From: Limnohabitans sp. Rim8
GTDB lineage: Bacteria > Pseudomonadota > Gammaproteobacteria > Burkholderiales > Burkholderiaceae_C
Length of the DNA stretch: 43,985 nt
Reading direction: 5' to 3'
Assembly (NCBI GenBank): GCA_945901045.1
Contig: CAMDKK010000032.1
Location: forward strand, 1 to 43,985
Shown: piece after piece, positions 16,187-22,898 of the stretch
How positions within the stretch are numbered: the first letter of the stretch is position 1
How the letters are laid out: each line of letters opens with the position of its first letter
Made by a program: the position numbers and the translations under genes
The notes under the pieces: model-generated
What the model was told of the DNA's origin: nothing
Databases searched by the model: none
The model's input: only the letters and a program-made list of their open reading frames with translations

Positions 16187-16915
16187 CTATAAGCCCATGT
16201 AATATTTTTTAACCAAGTCGCTTCCATAAAGCTCGCTGGTCGTACCTTGTACGGCTATTTCACCGTGCACAATCAAGTAGCCCCTGTCGGCTACACGCAT
16301 GGCCTGTGTGAAATTTTGTTCGGCCATTAAAACGGTCAAACCGGCCATCTCTTTGAGGGTTTTGATTTGATCGATCACACGGTGAACCAAAATCGGTGCC
16401 AAGCCTACGGAAGGCTCGTCAATCAGCAGTATTTTAGGGCGTGACATGAGCGCGCGCGCCAGCGCCAACATTTGCTGTTCACCACCGCTCATGCTGCCGG
16501 CCAATTGTTCGCTGCGCTCTTTAAGAATCGGGAACACCTCATAGGCTTGTACCAAGGAGGTTTCCAATGCAGAGCGGGCTGACGGCCTGAAGGCGCCGAG
16601 TCTTAAATTTTGCGCCACCGTCATCTTGGGAAAAAGGTGACGGCCTTCGGGTACCAAAGCGATCCCTGCATCCACAATTTGTTCGGTGGTCATGTCACGC
16701 AAGTTGAGATGATGGCCATCAATCTTGGCGTGAATCTCGCCCTGGGTGGCGCGCACCAAGCCCATGATGGACTTCATCAGGGTGCTTTTGCCGTTGCCAT
16801 TGGTGCCCAACAAAGCCACAGTTTCAGTGTCGTTCACGGCGATACTGACACCATTCAGTACCGAGACCGCACCGTAGCCTGCATGCAAGTTCTGAATATG
16901 AATTTCAGTCGCCAA
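16187..16915 (-). CDS. livF: Branched-chain amino acid-type ABC transporter ATPase, LivF-like
   Basis: 242 residues. Walker A GTNGNGKST at 37-45, signature SMSGGEQQ in the middle, Walker B LLIDEPSVGLAP and the H-loop region MAEQN typical of LivF are all intact. It energises import through the LivHM permease. The start is a TTG at 16915: AAAGGA lies six bases upstream, the protein then begins MATEIHIQNLHAGYG as expected for LivF, and no ATG is available. It overlaps livG by 11 bases, which fits translational coupling. The transported solute in this operon is probably not leucine but the pathway substrate (inference). Confidence 0.93.
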   Translation of the reverse strand: MATEIHIQNLHAGYGAVSVLNGVSIAVNDTETVALLGTNGNGKSTLMKSIMGLVRATQGEIHAKIDGHHLNLRDMTTEQIVDAGIALVPEGRHLFPKMTVAQNLRLGAFRPSARSALETSLVQAYEVFPILKERSEQLAGSMSGGEQQMLALARALMSRPKILLIDEPSVGLAPILVHRVIDQIKTLKEMAGLTVLMAEQNFTQAMRVADRGYLIVHGEIAVQGTTSELYGSDLVKKYYMGL

Positions 16916-17642
16916 GGTAAATCCTTTCCACCAGGGGGTCGCGCAACACGTCTTGCGTTGGGCCATCGGCAATTTTCTTCCCGGCAGCCAGCACCACCAG
17001 GCGCTGCGAAAAAGCAGACACCGCCCGCATGATGTGCTCAATCATGATCACCGCAATGCCTTGAGAATTGAGTTGCAATAACAAGGCCAAGATCTCATCG
17101 GTTTCAGAGGTCGCCAGCCCGGCCATCGATTCGTCGGCAATCAGCAATTTGGGCTGCGCAGCAATGGCGCGGGCTAATTCGAGTTTGCGCAAATCGATTT
17201 GCGTGAGGCTGCCGGCCAACAATTCGGCCTTGGCCAGCAATCCCACCTGCTCCAGTGCTTGGCGCGCTTGCGCATCCAACTCGGACTCGTTGAAGCGACG
17301 ACCGCTTCTTTTTTCTGCGGCAAACATCATGGGTACTTTGATATTTTTCAGAACGGTCAAACGTGCAAATGGCCTTGGAATTTGGAAGCTTCGGGCCAAG
17401 CCTGCATAAGAACGCTGGTGGGGTCTGAGTCCATCGAGGGATTGCCCATCAAATGTGATCTGACCTGTATCGTGGGTTAACACGCCCGACAGGCAGTTGA
17501 CGGTGGTGCTTTTGCCGGAGCCATTCGGCCCGATCAGGCCCAAGCGCTCTCCGGGATAGACCTCGAAATTAATATCGTCCAAGACCACAAACCCGCCAAA
17601 GCGCTTGCCCATGCCTTGCACACTCAGCAACGGAGTTGTCAT
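16905..17642 (-). CDS. livG: Branched-chain amino acid-type ABC transporter ATPase, LivG-like
   Basis: 245 residues. Walker A GPNGSGKST is at 38-46, the Q-loop region in YAGLARSFQIPRPF, and a Walker B-like LLIADESMAGL is present. The ABC signature is degenerate: where LSGGQ is expected, the sequence is SLTQIDLRKLELARA. I believe similar variants occur in other LivG-like proteins, so the site formed with the LivF Walker A may be the weaker one. The ATG at 17642 overlaps the livM stop in an ATGA junction. Confidence 0.92.
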   Translation of the reverse strand: MTTPLLSVQGMGKRFGGFVVLDDINFEVYPGERLGLIGPNGSGKSTTVNCLSGVLTHDTGQITFDGQSLDGLRPHQRSYAGLARSFQIPRPFARLTVLKNIKVPMMFAAEKRSGRRFNESELDAQARQALEQVGLLAKAELLAGSLTQIDLRKLELARAIAAQPKLLIADESMAGLATSETDEILALLLQLNSQGIAVIMIEHIMRAVSAFSQRLVVLAAGKKIADGPTQDVLRDPLVERIYLGD

Positions 17643-18658
17643 TTCACATCCTTTCCACGCAAGCGCTGCCACAAGCCCAGGATGCCATTCGGTGCGATCG
17701 CCACGAACACCATCATCAGCACGCCCACAAAGAGCAGACTCAGCTCCGGTGTGACCATATTTTTAGAGCCAAAATACTGTTGCACCCCGCCCAATAAAAC
17801 CGCACCGATCAAGGGCCCGGACCAATGCGTCATGCCACCAATCAAGGGCATGGCAATGCTGTTGACGGTATGCACCAGGTTGAAGGCACCGATGGGGTCA
17901 ACGAAGGTGACAAAGAAGGGGAACAGCGCACCGACTGCACCCATCATGGCGCCGCTGATGGTGGTCGCCTGCAGTTTCAACTGCAGTGTGGGAACGCCCG
18001 AGCACTCGGCCGAATCCTCGTCGTCTCGAATGGCCTCTAAGCCTGCCCCCAGCTTTCTGCGCTCAACGCTGCGCGCAATGGCCAAGGCGGCCATGGCAAT
18101 CAGCAGCATCACGAAAAAGACAAACTCATTGGTACTGGTAAAGCCCGCCACGCTGGGAGAGCGCATGACATAAGCGCCCCGAGCGCCGCCCACATAAGAC
18201 CAGTTCAGTACCAAGGTTTGCACCACCACCGTCAGGGCCAAGGTGGAGATGGCAAAGAAGACGCCGCGCAAGCGCAAGGTGAGGTAGCCGGTGCCCAAGC
18301 CCATCAGACCCGAAATCACCGCGCCCACCAGCACCGATGCGGGAATGATCAGGTAGGACAGGTAGGGGCCCGTGATGACAAACCAGCCGCAATCCAGTGA
18401 CTTGAGCGTCTGTAAGCCCAGCAGTTTGTAAAAGAAAACTGTGGAGTAGCCCCCCACGGCAAAAAAGCAGGCCGAGCCAAAATTCACATAACCCCCGTAG
18501 CCTCCCAAAATATTCCAGGCGGTGGCCAAGACAATGTACTGAAGAATGTAAAAGGCCACCAAGAGGTAGTAGCCCTCAGCCAAGGCCTGCACGCCAAAAA
18601 AGACCAAGGCGCCCGCGATCAAAAGGCCTACATAAAAGCGAAGATTTGATGAAAACAT
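17639..18658 (-). CDS. livM: Branched-chain amino acid-type ABC transporter permease, LivM-like
   Basis: 339 residues from the ATG at 18658, mostly hydrophobic with about nine or ten membrane helices, for instance LRFYVGLLIAGALVFFGVQA at the start. The cytoplasmic coupling loop with the family pattern GLEAIRDDEDSAECSGV lies around residue 215, and the C-terminal region reads GILGLWQRLRGKDVK. Together with LivH it forms the inner-membrane channel. The TGATG junction with livH (one shared base) and ATGA with livG show a tight operon. A longer frame upstream lies inside livH and is rejected. Confidence 0.92.
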   Translation of the reverse strand: MFSSNLRFYVGLLIAGALVFFGVQALAEGYYLLVAFYILQYIVLATAWNILGGYGGYVNFGSACFFAVGGYSTVFFYKLLGLQTLKSLDCGWFVITGPYLSYLIIPASVLVGAVISGLMGLGTGYLTLRLRGVFFAISTLALTVVVQTLVLNWSYVGGARGAYVMRSPSVAGFTSTNEFVFFVMLLIAMAALAIARSVERRKLGAGLEAIRDDEDSAECSGVPTLQLKLQATTISGAMMGAVGALFPFFVTFVDPIGAFNLVHTVNSIAMPLIGGMTHWSGPLIGAVLLGGVQQYFGSKNMVTPELSLLFVGVLMMVFVAIAPNGILGLWQRLRGKDVK

Positions 18659-19542
18659 CAGCTTCTCCCCATCAGGCCCGCAGGACGCCAAGCCAAGGTG
18701 AAAAGCAAAATCCCAAAAGCCACAGCCGGTGACCAAGAGGGGCCCACAAAGGTGGAGGTCAGACTTTCTGCCACCCCTAATAAAATAGCGGCGAACAAAG
18801 TGCCTGACATGCTGCCCATGCCGCCCAAAACGCAGACTGCAAAAACACGACCAATGTATTCACGACCCAAGGCGGGCTCTACCGGCTGAATGATGATCAA
18901 GGCGGCTCCCCCCAAAGCAGCTGTCGCAACCGACAGCCCAAACGCGATTTGTTTGACCCGAACCGGGTCGACACCCATCAAGCGCAAACCCAAGGGCTCT
19001 TGTGAAACGGCGGCCACGGCCAAACCAAAAAAAGTACGCGTTAAAAACAGGTGCATGCACAGCACCACCAGCACGCCAATGAAAAACGGAATCAACAGGC
19101 GCAGGGGAATACCCACAACACCGAAATTGAGCACCGTATCGACATAGGATGTTTCGACGCCGCGAAGGTCTGCCCCAAAGAAAAGGATCAGCAACACATC
19201 GGTCACAAACAACAAACCAAAGAAAAAGGCCAGTCCTCGGCGAGGATCTTTTTCTCGGCTCTCAAACAGCTGAAAATAAACCCGGTAAATGCCCATGCCT
19301 AAAAGCCCAAACAAAGGGGCTATTAACAGCATGATGAGCAAAGGATCGAGCCCCCAATGGCTGTTGATCAGGTAGGCCATGAAGGAGCCCAGCATGATCA
19401 TCGCAGGGTGCGAAATATTGGCAATGTCGAGCATGCCAAAAGAGATGGAGATGCCGATAGAGACAGCGGCATAAAACCCCCCCAGCATGACGCCTGCCAC
19501 CAGGGCATTGGCCAAAAGGTCGAGAATAGTGCTGATTTCCAT
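18658..19542 (-). CDS. livH: Branched-chain amino acid-type ABC transporter permease, LivH-like
   Basis: 294 residues starting MEISTILDLLANALVAG at 19542. Hydrophobic throughout with eight or so helices. The segment LGGFYAAVSIGISISFGMLDIAN is typical of LivH, as is GLRLMGVDPVRVKQIAFGLS, which corresponds to the cytoplasmic coupling helix. The downstream ORGEYIGRVFAVCVLGGMGS-like pattern (seen as REYIGRVFAVCVLGGMGS) is the LivH core. It is separated from the binding-protein gene by 117 bases that hold a strong hairpin, and shares one base with livM. Confidence 0.92.
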   Translation of the reverse strand: MEISTILDLLANALVAGVMLGGFYAAVSIGISISFGMLDIANISHPAMIMLGSFMAYLINSHWGLDPLLIMLLIAPLFGLLGMGIYRVYFQLFESREKDPRRGLAFFFGLLFVTDVLLILFFGADLRGVETSYVDTVLNFGVVGIPLRLLIPFFIGVLVVLCMHLFLTRTFFGLAVAAVSQEPLGLRLMGVDPVRVKQIAFGLSVATAALGGAALIIIQPVEPALGREYIGRVFAVCVLGGMGSMSGTLFAAILLGVAESLTSTFVGPSWSPAVAFGILLFTLAWRPAGLMGRS

Positions 19543-19620
19543 GAGGCGATTCAGAGCAAATTGAGGCGCTCGGCCAAGCCCGTGAATGAGCGGGACCACT
19601 CGTGCGCAGGGTTAGGACGT

Positions 19621-19648
19621 CACGCGAAGGCACAAAGTCCTTCGCGTG
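19621..19648 (-). repeat. Perfect 10-bp hairpin between the binding-protein gene and livH
   Basis: Arms CACGCGAAGG (19621-19630) and CCTTCGCGTG (19639-19648) with an 8-base loop, beginning 12 bases past the stop of the binding-protein gene. No T-run follows on the minus strand, so it is not a classical terminator. A 3'-end stabiliser or partial attenuator that leaves more binding-protein mRNA than permease mRNA is likely, as known for other binding-protein transporters. Confidence 0.7.
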
Positions 19649-19659
19649 GGCCAGAGCGT

Positions 19660-20922
19660 TCAACCGCCAATCGGGTAGGGCGTGATGATGTTGCCGGATT
19701 TGAATTTTTCGGGGTACAAAATCACCTGCGTACCGGGTTGGTCAAATTGCCCCAACTCCTTGCCGTTGACCTTTTGGAATTGCGTCATCAAGATGCGAGG
19801 CTCTGCCCACTCGCCACCGGGGCCAAACTTGACATCCCCGGCCACTGTCTTGAACGTGGTTTTGTGGATGTACTCGGCCAAAGCATCGTCTTTGAGGGTT
19901 TTGGTGGCCGTGATGGCTTGCTCCAGCACTTGCATTTGGGCATAGGTTGTGGGCGGCACATAAAAACCCAATGCGTCCAGACCTTGTCCTGCGGTTGCAG
20001 CGCGGTAACGGGCGATCATCTCTTTGATGCCTGGAAACTGCATGCTGGGCTCAGGCAAATACAGCTCGTAATTCACCAAGCCGTTGATCACGCCGGACAG
20101 TTGTTGCTTCAGCGCCGCCACTTGCAAGCCAACCATGGCGCCACCGAACATGGTGGCCTTGAGTTTGATCTCAGCGGCAGCACGAATCAATCCGGAGCTG
20201 TCTGCGACATACGAGCCGGCAAAAATCAGATCGGGTTTGACCGCTGCGATCGCGCGCACGACGGAAGAAAAATCGACCTGATTCGGTGGATAAGACTTGT
20301 CGTACACCACGCGAAAGCCCAGTCGCTTGGCATGGTTGCGTGCGCCTTCCAGCGCATTGTTGGCAAACTCAGAATCTGCGCCGACCAAGGCCACGGTTTG
20401 CGGCCTGGGGGTGAGTTTGGCGGCCACTTCAAAGAAGCCTCGCGCCAATTCATCTTTGCCATTGGGGCCATAGGCCATCATTTGAAAGTACTTGTCGTAC
20501 TTGAACTGGTCGTTCAAACCCAAGGCCAGATTGCCCATCATTAGTTTTTTACGCTCGATGACCAAGGGCATGGCCGGCGCGATCAAGTTGGTGCCGGTTC
20601 CGACCAGCATGTCTACTTTGTCAATGTCCAGCAGCTTGGTAAACAGGCCGGGCGTTAAGGTGGGGTTGGTTTGGTCGTCATAAATCACCAATTCAACTTT
20701 GCGGCCCAAGAGGCCGCCGCGTTTGTTGACATCGTCTAACCACAGCTGCATTGTGGCTTGTGCGACCTTGCCAATCGAGGCATTGCCTCCGGTCAAGGGC
20801 AAGGTGCCACCGAATTTAATCGGCCCGGTTTGACCGAACCCGGACCCTGAATAAACCATGGCCGTCGCAGCGGGCAAAGCCAACATGACCTGTCGGCGGG
20901 AGGGGTGAGAAGCAGAAGTCAT
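19660..20922 (-). CDS. ABC transporter periplasmic binding protein, Leu/Ile/Val-type (Peripla_BP_6)
   Basis: 420 residues from the ATG at 20922, with GGAGACA as ribosome site. The signal has twin arginines (SRRQVMLALPAATAM, residues 8-22) and may use Tat or Sec. The mature part begins IKFGGTLPLTGGNASIG, the ligand-binding start of the LivJ/LivK family, and continues with LVIYDDQTNPTLTPGLFTKLL. The family also contains binding proteins for amides, urea and aromatic acids, so leucine need not be the ligand. It is the first gene of the operon, driven by the promoter at 20959-20987, and is divergent from the monooxygenase gene. Confidence 0.92.
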   Translation of the reverse strand: MTSASHPSRRQVMLALPAATAMVYSGSGFGQTGPIKFGGTLPLTGGNASIGKVAQATMQLWLDDVNKRGGLLGRKVELVIYDDQTNPTLTPGLFTKLLDIDKVDMLVGTGTNLIAPAMPLVIERKKLMMGNLALGLNDQFKYDKYFQMMAYGPNGKDELARGFFEVAAKLTPRPQTVALVGADSEFANNALEGARNHAKRLGFRVVYDKSYPPNQVDFSSVVRAIAAVKPDLIFAGSYVADSSGLIRAAAEIKLKATMFGGAMVGLQVAALKQQLSGVINGLVNYELYLPEPSMQFPGIKEMIARYRAATAGQGLDALGFYVPPTTYAQMQVLEQAITATKTLKDDALAEYIHKTTFKTVAGDVKFGPGGEWAEPRILMTQFQKVNGKELGQFDQPGTQVILYPEKFKSGNIITPYPIGG

Positions 20923-20958
20923 AATTGTCTCCAACGTGTAGTTTTAAGTCGCGGTCTT

Positions 20959-20987
20959 ACCGTAGCACAAAGAAAATTCCTGTGCAA
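20959..20987 (-). promoter_or_regulatory. Promoter of the minus-strand catabolic/transport operon
   Basis: On the minus strand TTGCAC (20987-20982), 17 bases, TACGGT (20964-20959), about 37 bases ahead of the binding-protein start. The -35 is good, the -10 moderate, which fits a regulated sigma-70 promoter. Confidence 0.5.
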
Positions 20988-21016
20988 TAGAAGTAAGCCG
21001 TAGACGCATACCTGTA

Positions 21017-21045
21017 TTTACCCTATGTATACGTAGCTTTAAAAT
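21017..21045 (+). promoter_or_regulatory. Promoter of the monooxygenase unit with a palindrome in its spacer
   Basis: TTTACC (21017-21022), exactly 17 bases, TAAAAT (21040-21045). The spacer contains CTATGTATACGTAG (21023-21036), a palindrome apart from one mismatched pair of positions. A dimeric regulator bound there would block or remodel the promoter. No regulator gene lies beside it. Confidence 0.55.
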
Positions 21046-21092
21046 CAAATTACGCTTGCACCCGTAGACAACTTTAGAGAGATGAGTTCACC

Positions 21093-22196
21093 ATGCGTCT
21101 TGGTTACTTCACCATGCCCGTGCACCCTGCTTCACGCAACCCCACAGAAACCTTGAGAGAAGACAGGGACATCATCATCCTGGCCGATGAATTGGGTTAT
21201 CACGATGCCTTTGTGGGCGAACACTTAACCGACTTGGTGGAGAACATCACCAGCAGCATGGTGTTCCAGGCCAGTCTTATTCATTCGACCAAAAACATTC
21301 GGCTCGGTACCGGCACTTCCAATTTGTCGCATGTGCACCCGGTCCTGGTGGCGTGTCATGCCGCCATGTTCGACCATTTGTCCGAAGGGCGGTTTATTCT
21401 GGGTGTCAGCCCTGGCGCATTGCCCTCGGATGCCGAAGCCTTGGGCATCTTGGACCAAGATCGCAACCAGATGTTTGCAGATTCCATTGATGTGATTCTC
21501 AAGCTCTGGCAAAGCGATCCGCCCTACAACATCGACTTGGCGAACAACCGTTACAAGGTGACGACGCAAACCACGCTCGACGAGTTCTGTCATACGGGCA
21601 AGATGTACAAGCCCTATCAGCGGCCACGTCCGGAAATCGTCGGCACTGTGGTTGCGCCTTTCTCCAAGGGTGTGATTGCCATGGGCGAAAAAGACTTGCA
21701 CCCGATCTCTGCCAATTTTCTCTACGACCAATGGTTGCCGTCACATTGGAATAACTATGCGCAGGGTAAAGCCAATGTGGGTATTGAGGCTTCACGCGCC
21801 GACTGGCGTGTGGCCCGGACCATCATGGTGCACGATGACGATAAAGTCGCTCGCGACTATGGCAAAAGTTCTGAGCAAAGCCCCTACCGGTTTTATTACC
21901 GCAACTTGGGCTACAAACTGCGCAAAGGCAAGCGCGACGCGGTCTTTACGATGGACGGCAAGACGCCTGAAGCGCCCGTGCCATTGGACGATATTCTTGA
22001 CCAACTGGTGATTGCGGGCAGTGTCAGCCATGTGGTGGACGAAATTTTAAAATTGCACGAAAAGTTGGGTGGCTTTGGTGAGTTGGTCTATGCCGGCTTA
22101 GACTGGACCGACCCTGTCCTGTCGCGTCGATCCATGGTCTTGATGGCCGAACAAGTGATGCCACGTGTGCGCCAAGCACTGGGACTGCCTTCTTAA
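21093..22196 (+). CDS. Luciferase-like (LLM class) flavin-dependent monooxygenase
   Basis: 367 residues of the bacterial-luciferase TIM-barrel family. It begins MRLGYFTMPVHPASRN, then DIIILADELGYHDAFVGEH (residues ~27-45), LGTGTSNLSHVHPVLVA (~72-88) and the family block FDHLSEGRFILGVSPGALPSD (~94-114). Such enzymes use FMNH2 from a separate reductase and oxygen to hydroxylate or cleave C-N, C-S or C-C bonds. The exact subgroup (limonene-, nitrilotriacetate-, alkane- or sulfonate-type) cannot be fixed by eye. It is followed 16 bases later by a carboxymuconolactone-decarboxylase-like gene and is divergent from the transporter operon that encodes the likely flavin reductase. No signal peptide. 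Confidence 0.92.
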   Translation: MRLGYFTMPVHPASRNPTETLREDRDIIILADELGYHDAFVGEHLTDLVENITSSMVFQASLIHSTKNIRLGTGTSNLSHVHPVLVACHAAMFDHLSEGRFILGVSPGALPSDAEALGILDQDRNQMFADSIDVILKLWQSDPPYNIDLANNRYKVTTQTTLDEFCHTGKMYKPYQRPRPEIVGTVVAPFSKGVIAMGEKDLHPISANFLYDQWLPSHWNNYAQGKANVGIEASRADWRVARTIMVHDDDKVARDYGKSSEQSPYRFYYRNLGYKLRKGKRDAVFTMDGKTPEAPVPLDDILDQLVIAGSVSHVVDEILKLHEKLGGFGELVYAGLDWTDPVLSRRSMVLMAEQVMPRVRQALGLPS

Positions 22197-22212
22197 CTTC
22201 CGGAGTATTTGC

Positions 22213-22809
22213 ATGAGTTCTTTTCATCTTGGCAGCGCGTCGCTTGACCGCATGCCTGCCATAGCCGACGCCGACATGACTGCTGAACAAAAGTCGGTCA
22301 TGGACGAAATTGCAGCCGGCCCACGGGGCCGGATTGGCGGTCCTTTCATTCCACTTATGCGCAGCCCGGAGTTGATGAACCGTGTGCAAAAAGTCGGTGA
22401 ATATCTGCGCTTTCACAACACCATGGGTTTGCGCAATTCTGAATTTGCCGTGCTGGTCGTGGCGCGCCATTGGGGCCAACCGATCGAGTGGGCCATCCAC
22501 CGCACCATCGCCGAGCGTGAAGGCGTTTTGCCCGCGACCTGTGATGCAATTGCACAGGGGCGCCGCCCTGACAACATGACCGCCGATGAGGCCGTGATCT
22601 ATGACACGCTCGAAGAACTGCGCTCCAACCGCTGTTTAAGCGATGTCACTTATGACCGCGTGCGCCAGCGCTTTGGCGAGCAAGGCGTGATCGATATGGT
22701 GGCGCACTACGGCTACTACAGCTTGCTGGCCATGACCATGAATGTGGCCCGCACCGCATTGCCAGAAGGCACCGAATCCGTTGCCGGGCTCAAGGCCTTC
22801 CCAGGATAA
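22213..22809 (+). CDS. Carboxymuconolactone decarboxylase family protein
   Basis: 198 residues from the ATG at 22213 with CGGAG upstream. The family core is visible as NSEFAVLVVARHWGQPIEWA (~75-94) followed by IHRTIAEREGV, matching the E...EW..H pattern of the true decarboxylase-type branch. The CxxC pair of the AhpD peroxidase branch is absent, so a redox role is unlikely. It probably acts on a small carboxylated or lactone intermediate made by the upstream monooxygenase, though several members of this family have no known reaction. It shares a transcript with that gene and converges on pckG. Confidence 0.9.
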   Translation: MSSFHLGSASLDRMPAIADADMTAEQKSVMDEIAAGPRGRIGGPFIPLMRSPELMNRVQKVGEYLRFHNTMGLRNSEFAVLVVARHWGQPIEWAIHRTIAEREGVLPATCDAIAQGRRPDNMTADEAVIYDTLEELRSNRCLSDVTYDRVRQRFGEQGVIDMVAHYGYYSLLAMTMNVARTALPEGTESVAGLKAFPG

Positions 22810-22826
22810 AAGGGTCGACCCAGACA

Positions 22827-22862
22827 CAAAAAAACCACCGAGGTTTGTGGCCTGGGCGGTTT
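22827..22862 (-). terminator. Rho-independent terminator of pckG
   Basis: On the minus strand AAACCGCC pairs with GGTGGTTT (one G-U pair) and is followed by a T-run at about 22834-22827. It is the second hairpin after pckG. Read on the plus strand it may also slow transcription from the gene at 22213, but one pair becomes A-C there. Confidence 0.65.
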
Positions 22863-22872
22863 AAAAACATTC

Positions 22873-22892
22873 TGAGGTCCTGTGGGACCTCA
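22873..22892 (-). terminator. First hairpin after pckG
   Basis: Perfect 8-bp stem TGAGGTCC/GGACCTCA with a four-base loop, 6 bases past the pckG stop. On the minus strand it is followed by GAATGTTTTT, so the T-run is slightly offset. It could terminate or stabilise the 3' end, in tandem with the next hairpin. Confidence 0.6.
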
Positions 22893-22898
22893 AAGTAT

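Noticed and set aside
19357-20544. 395-codon plus-strand frame opposite livH and the binding-protein gene
   Set aside because: Spans two real genes on the other strand and shows no domain.
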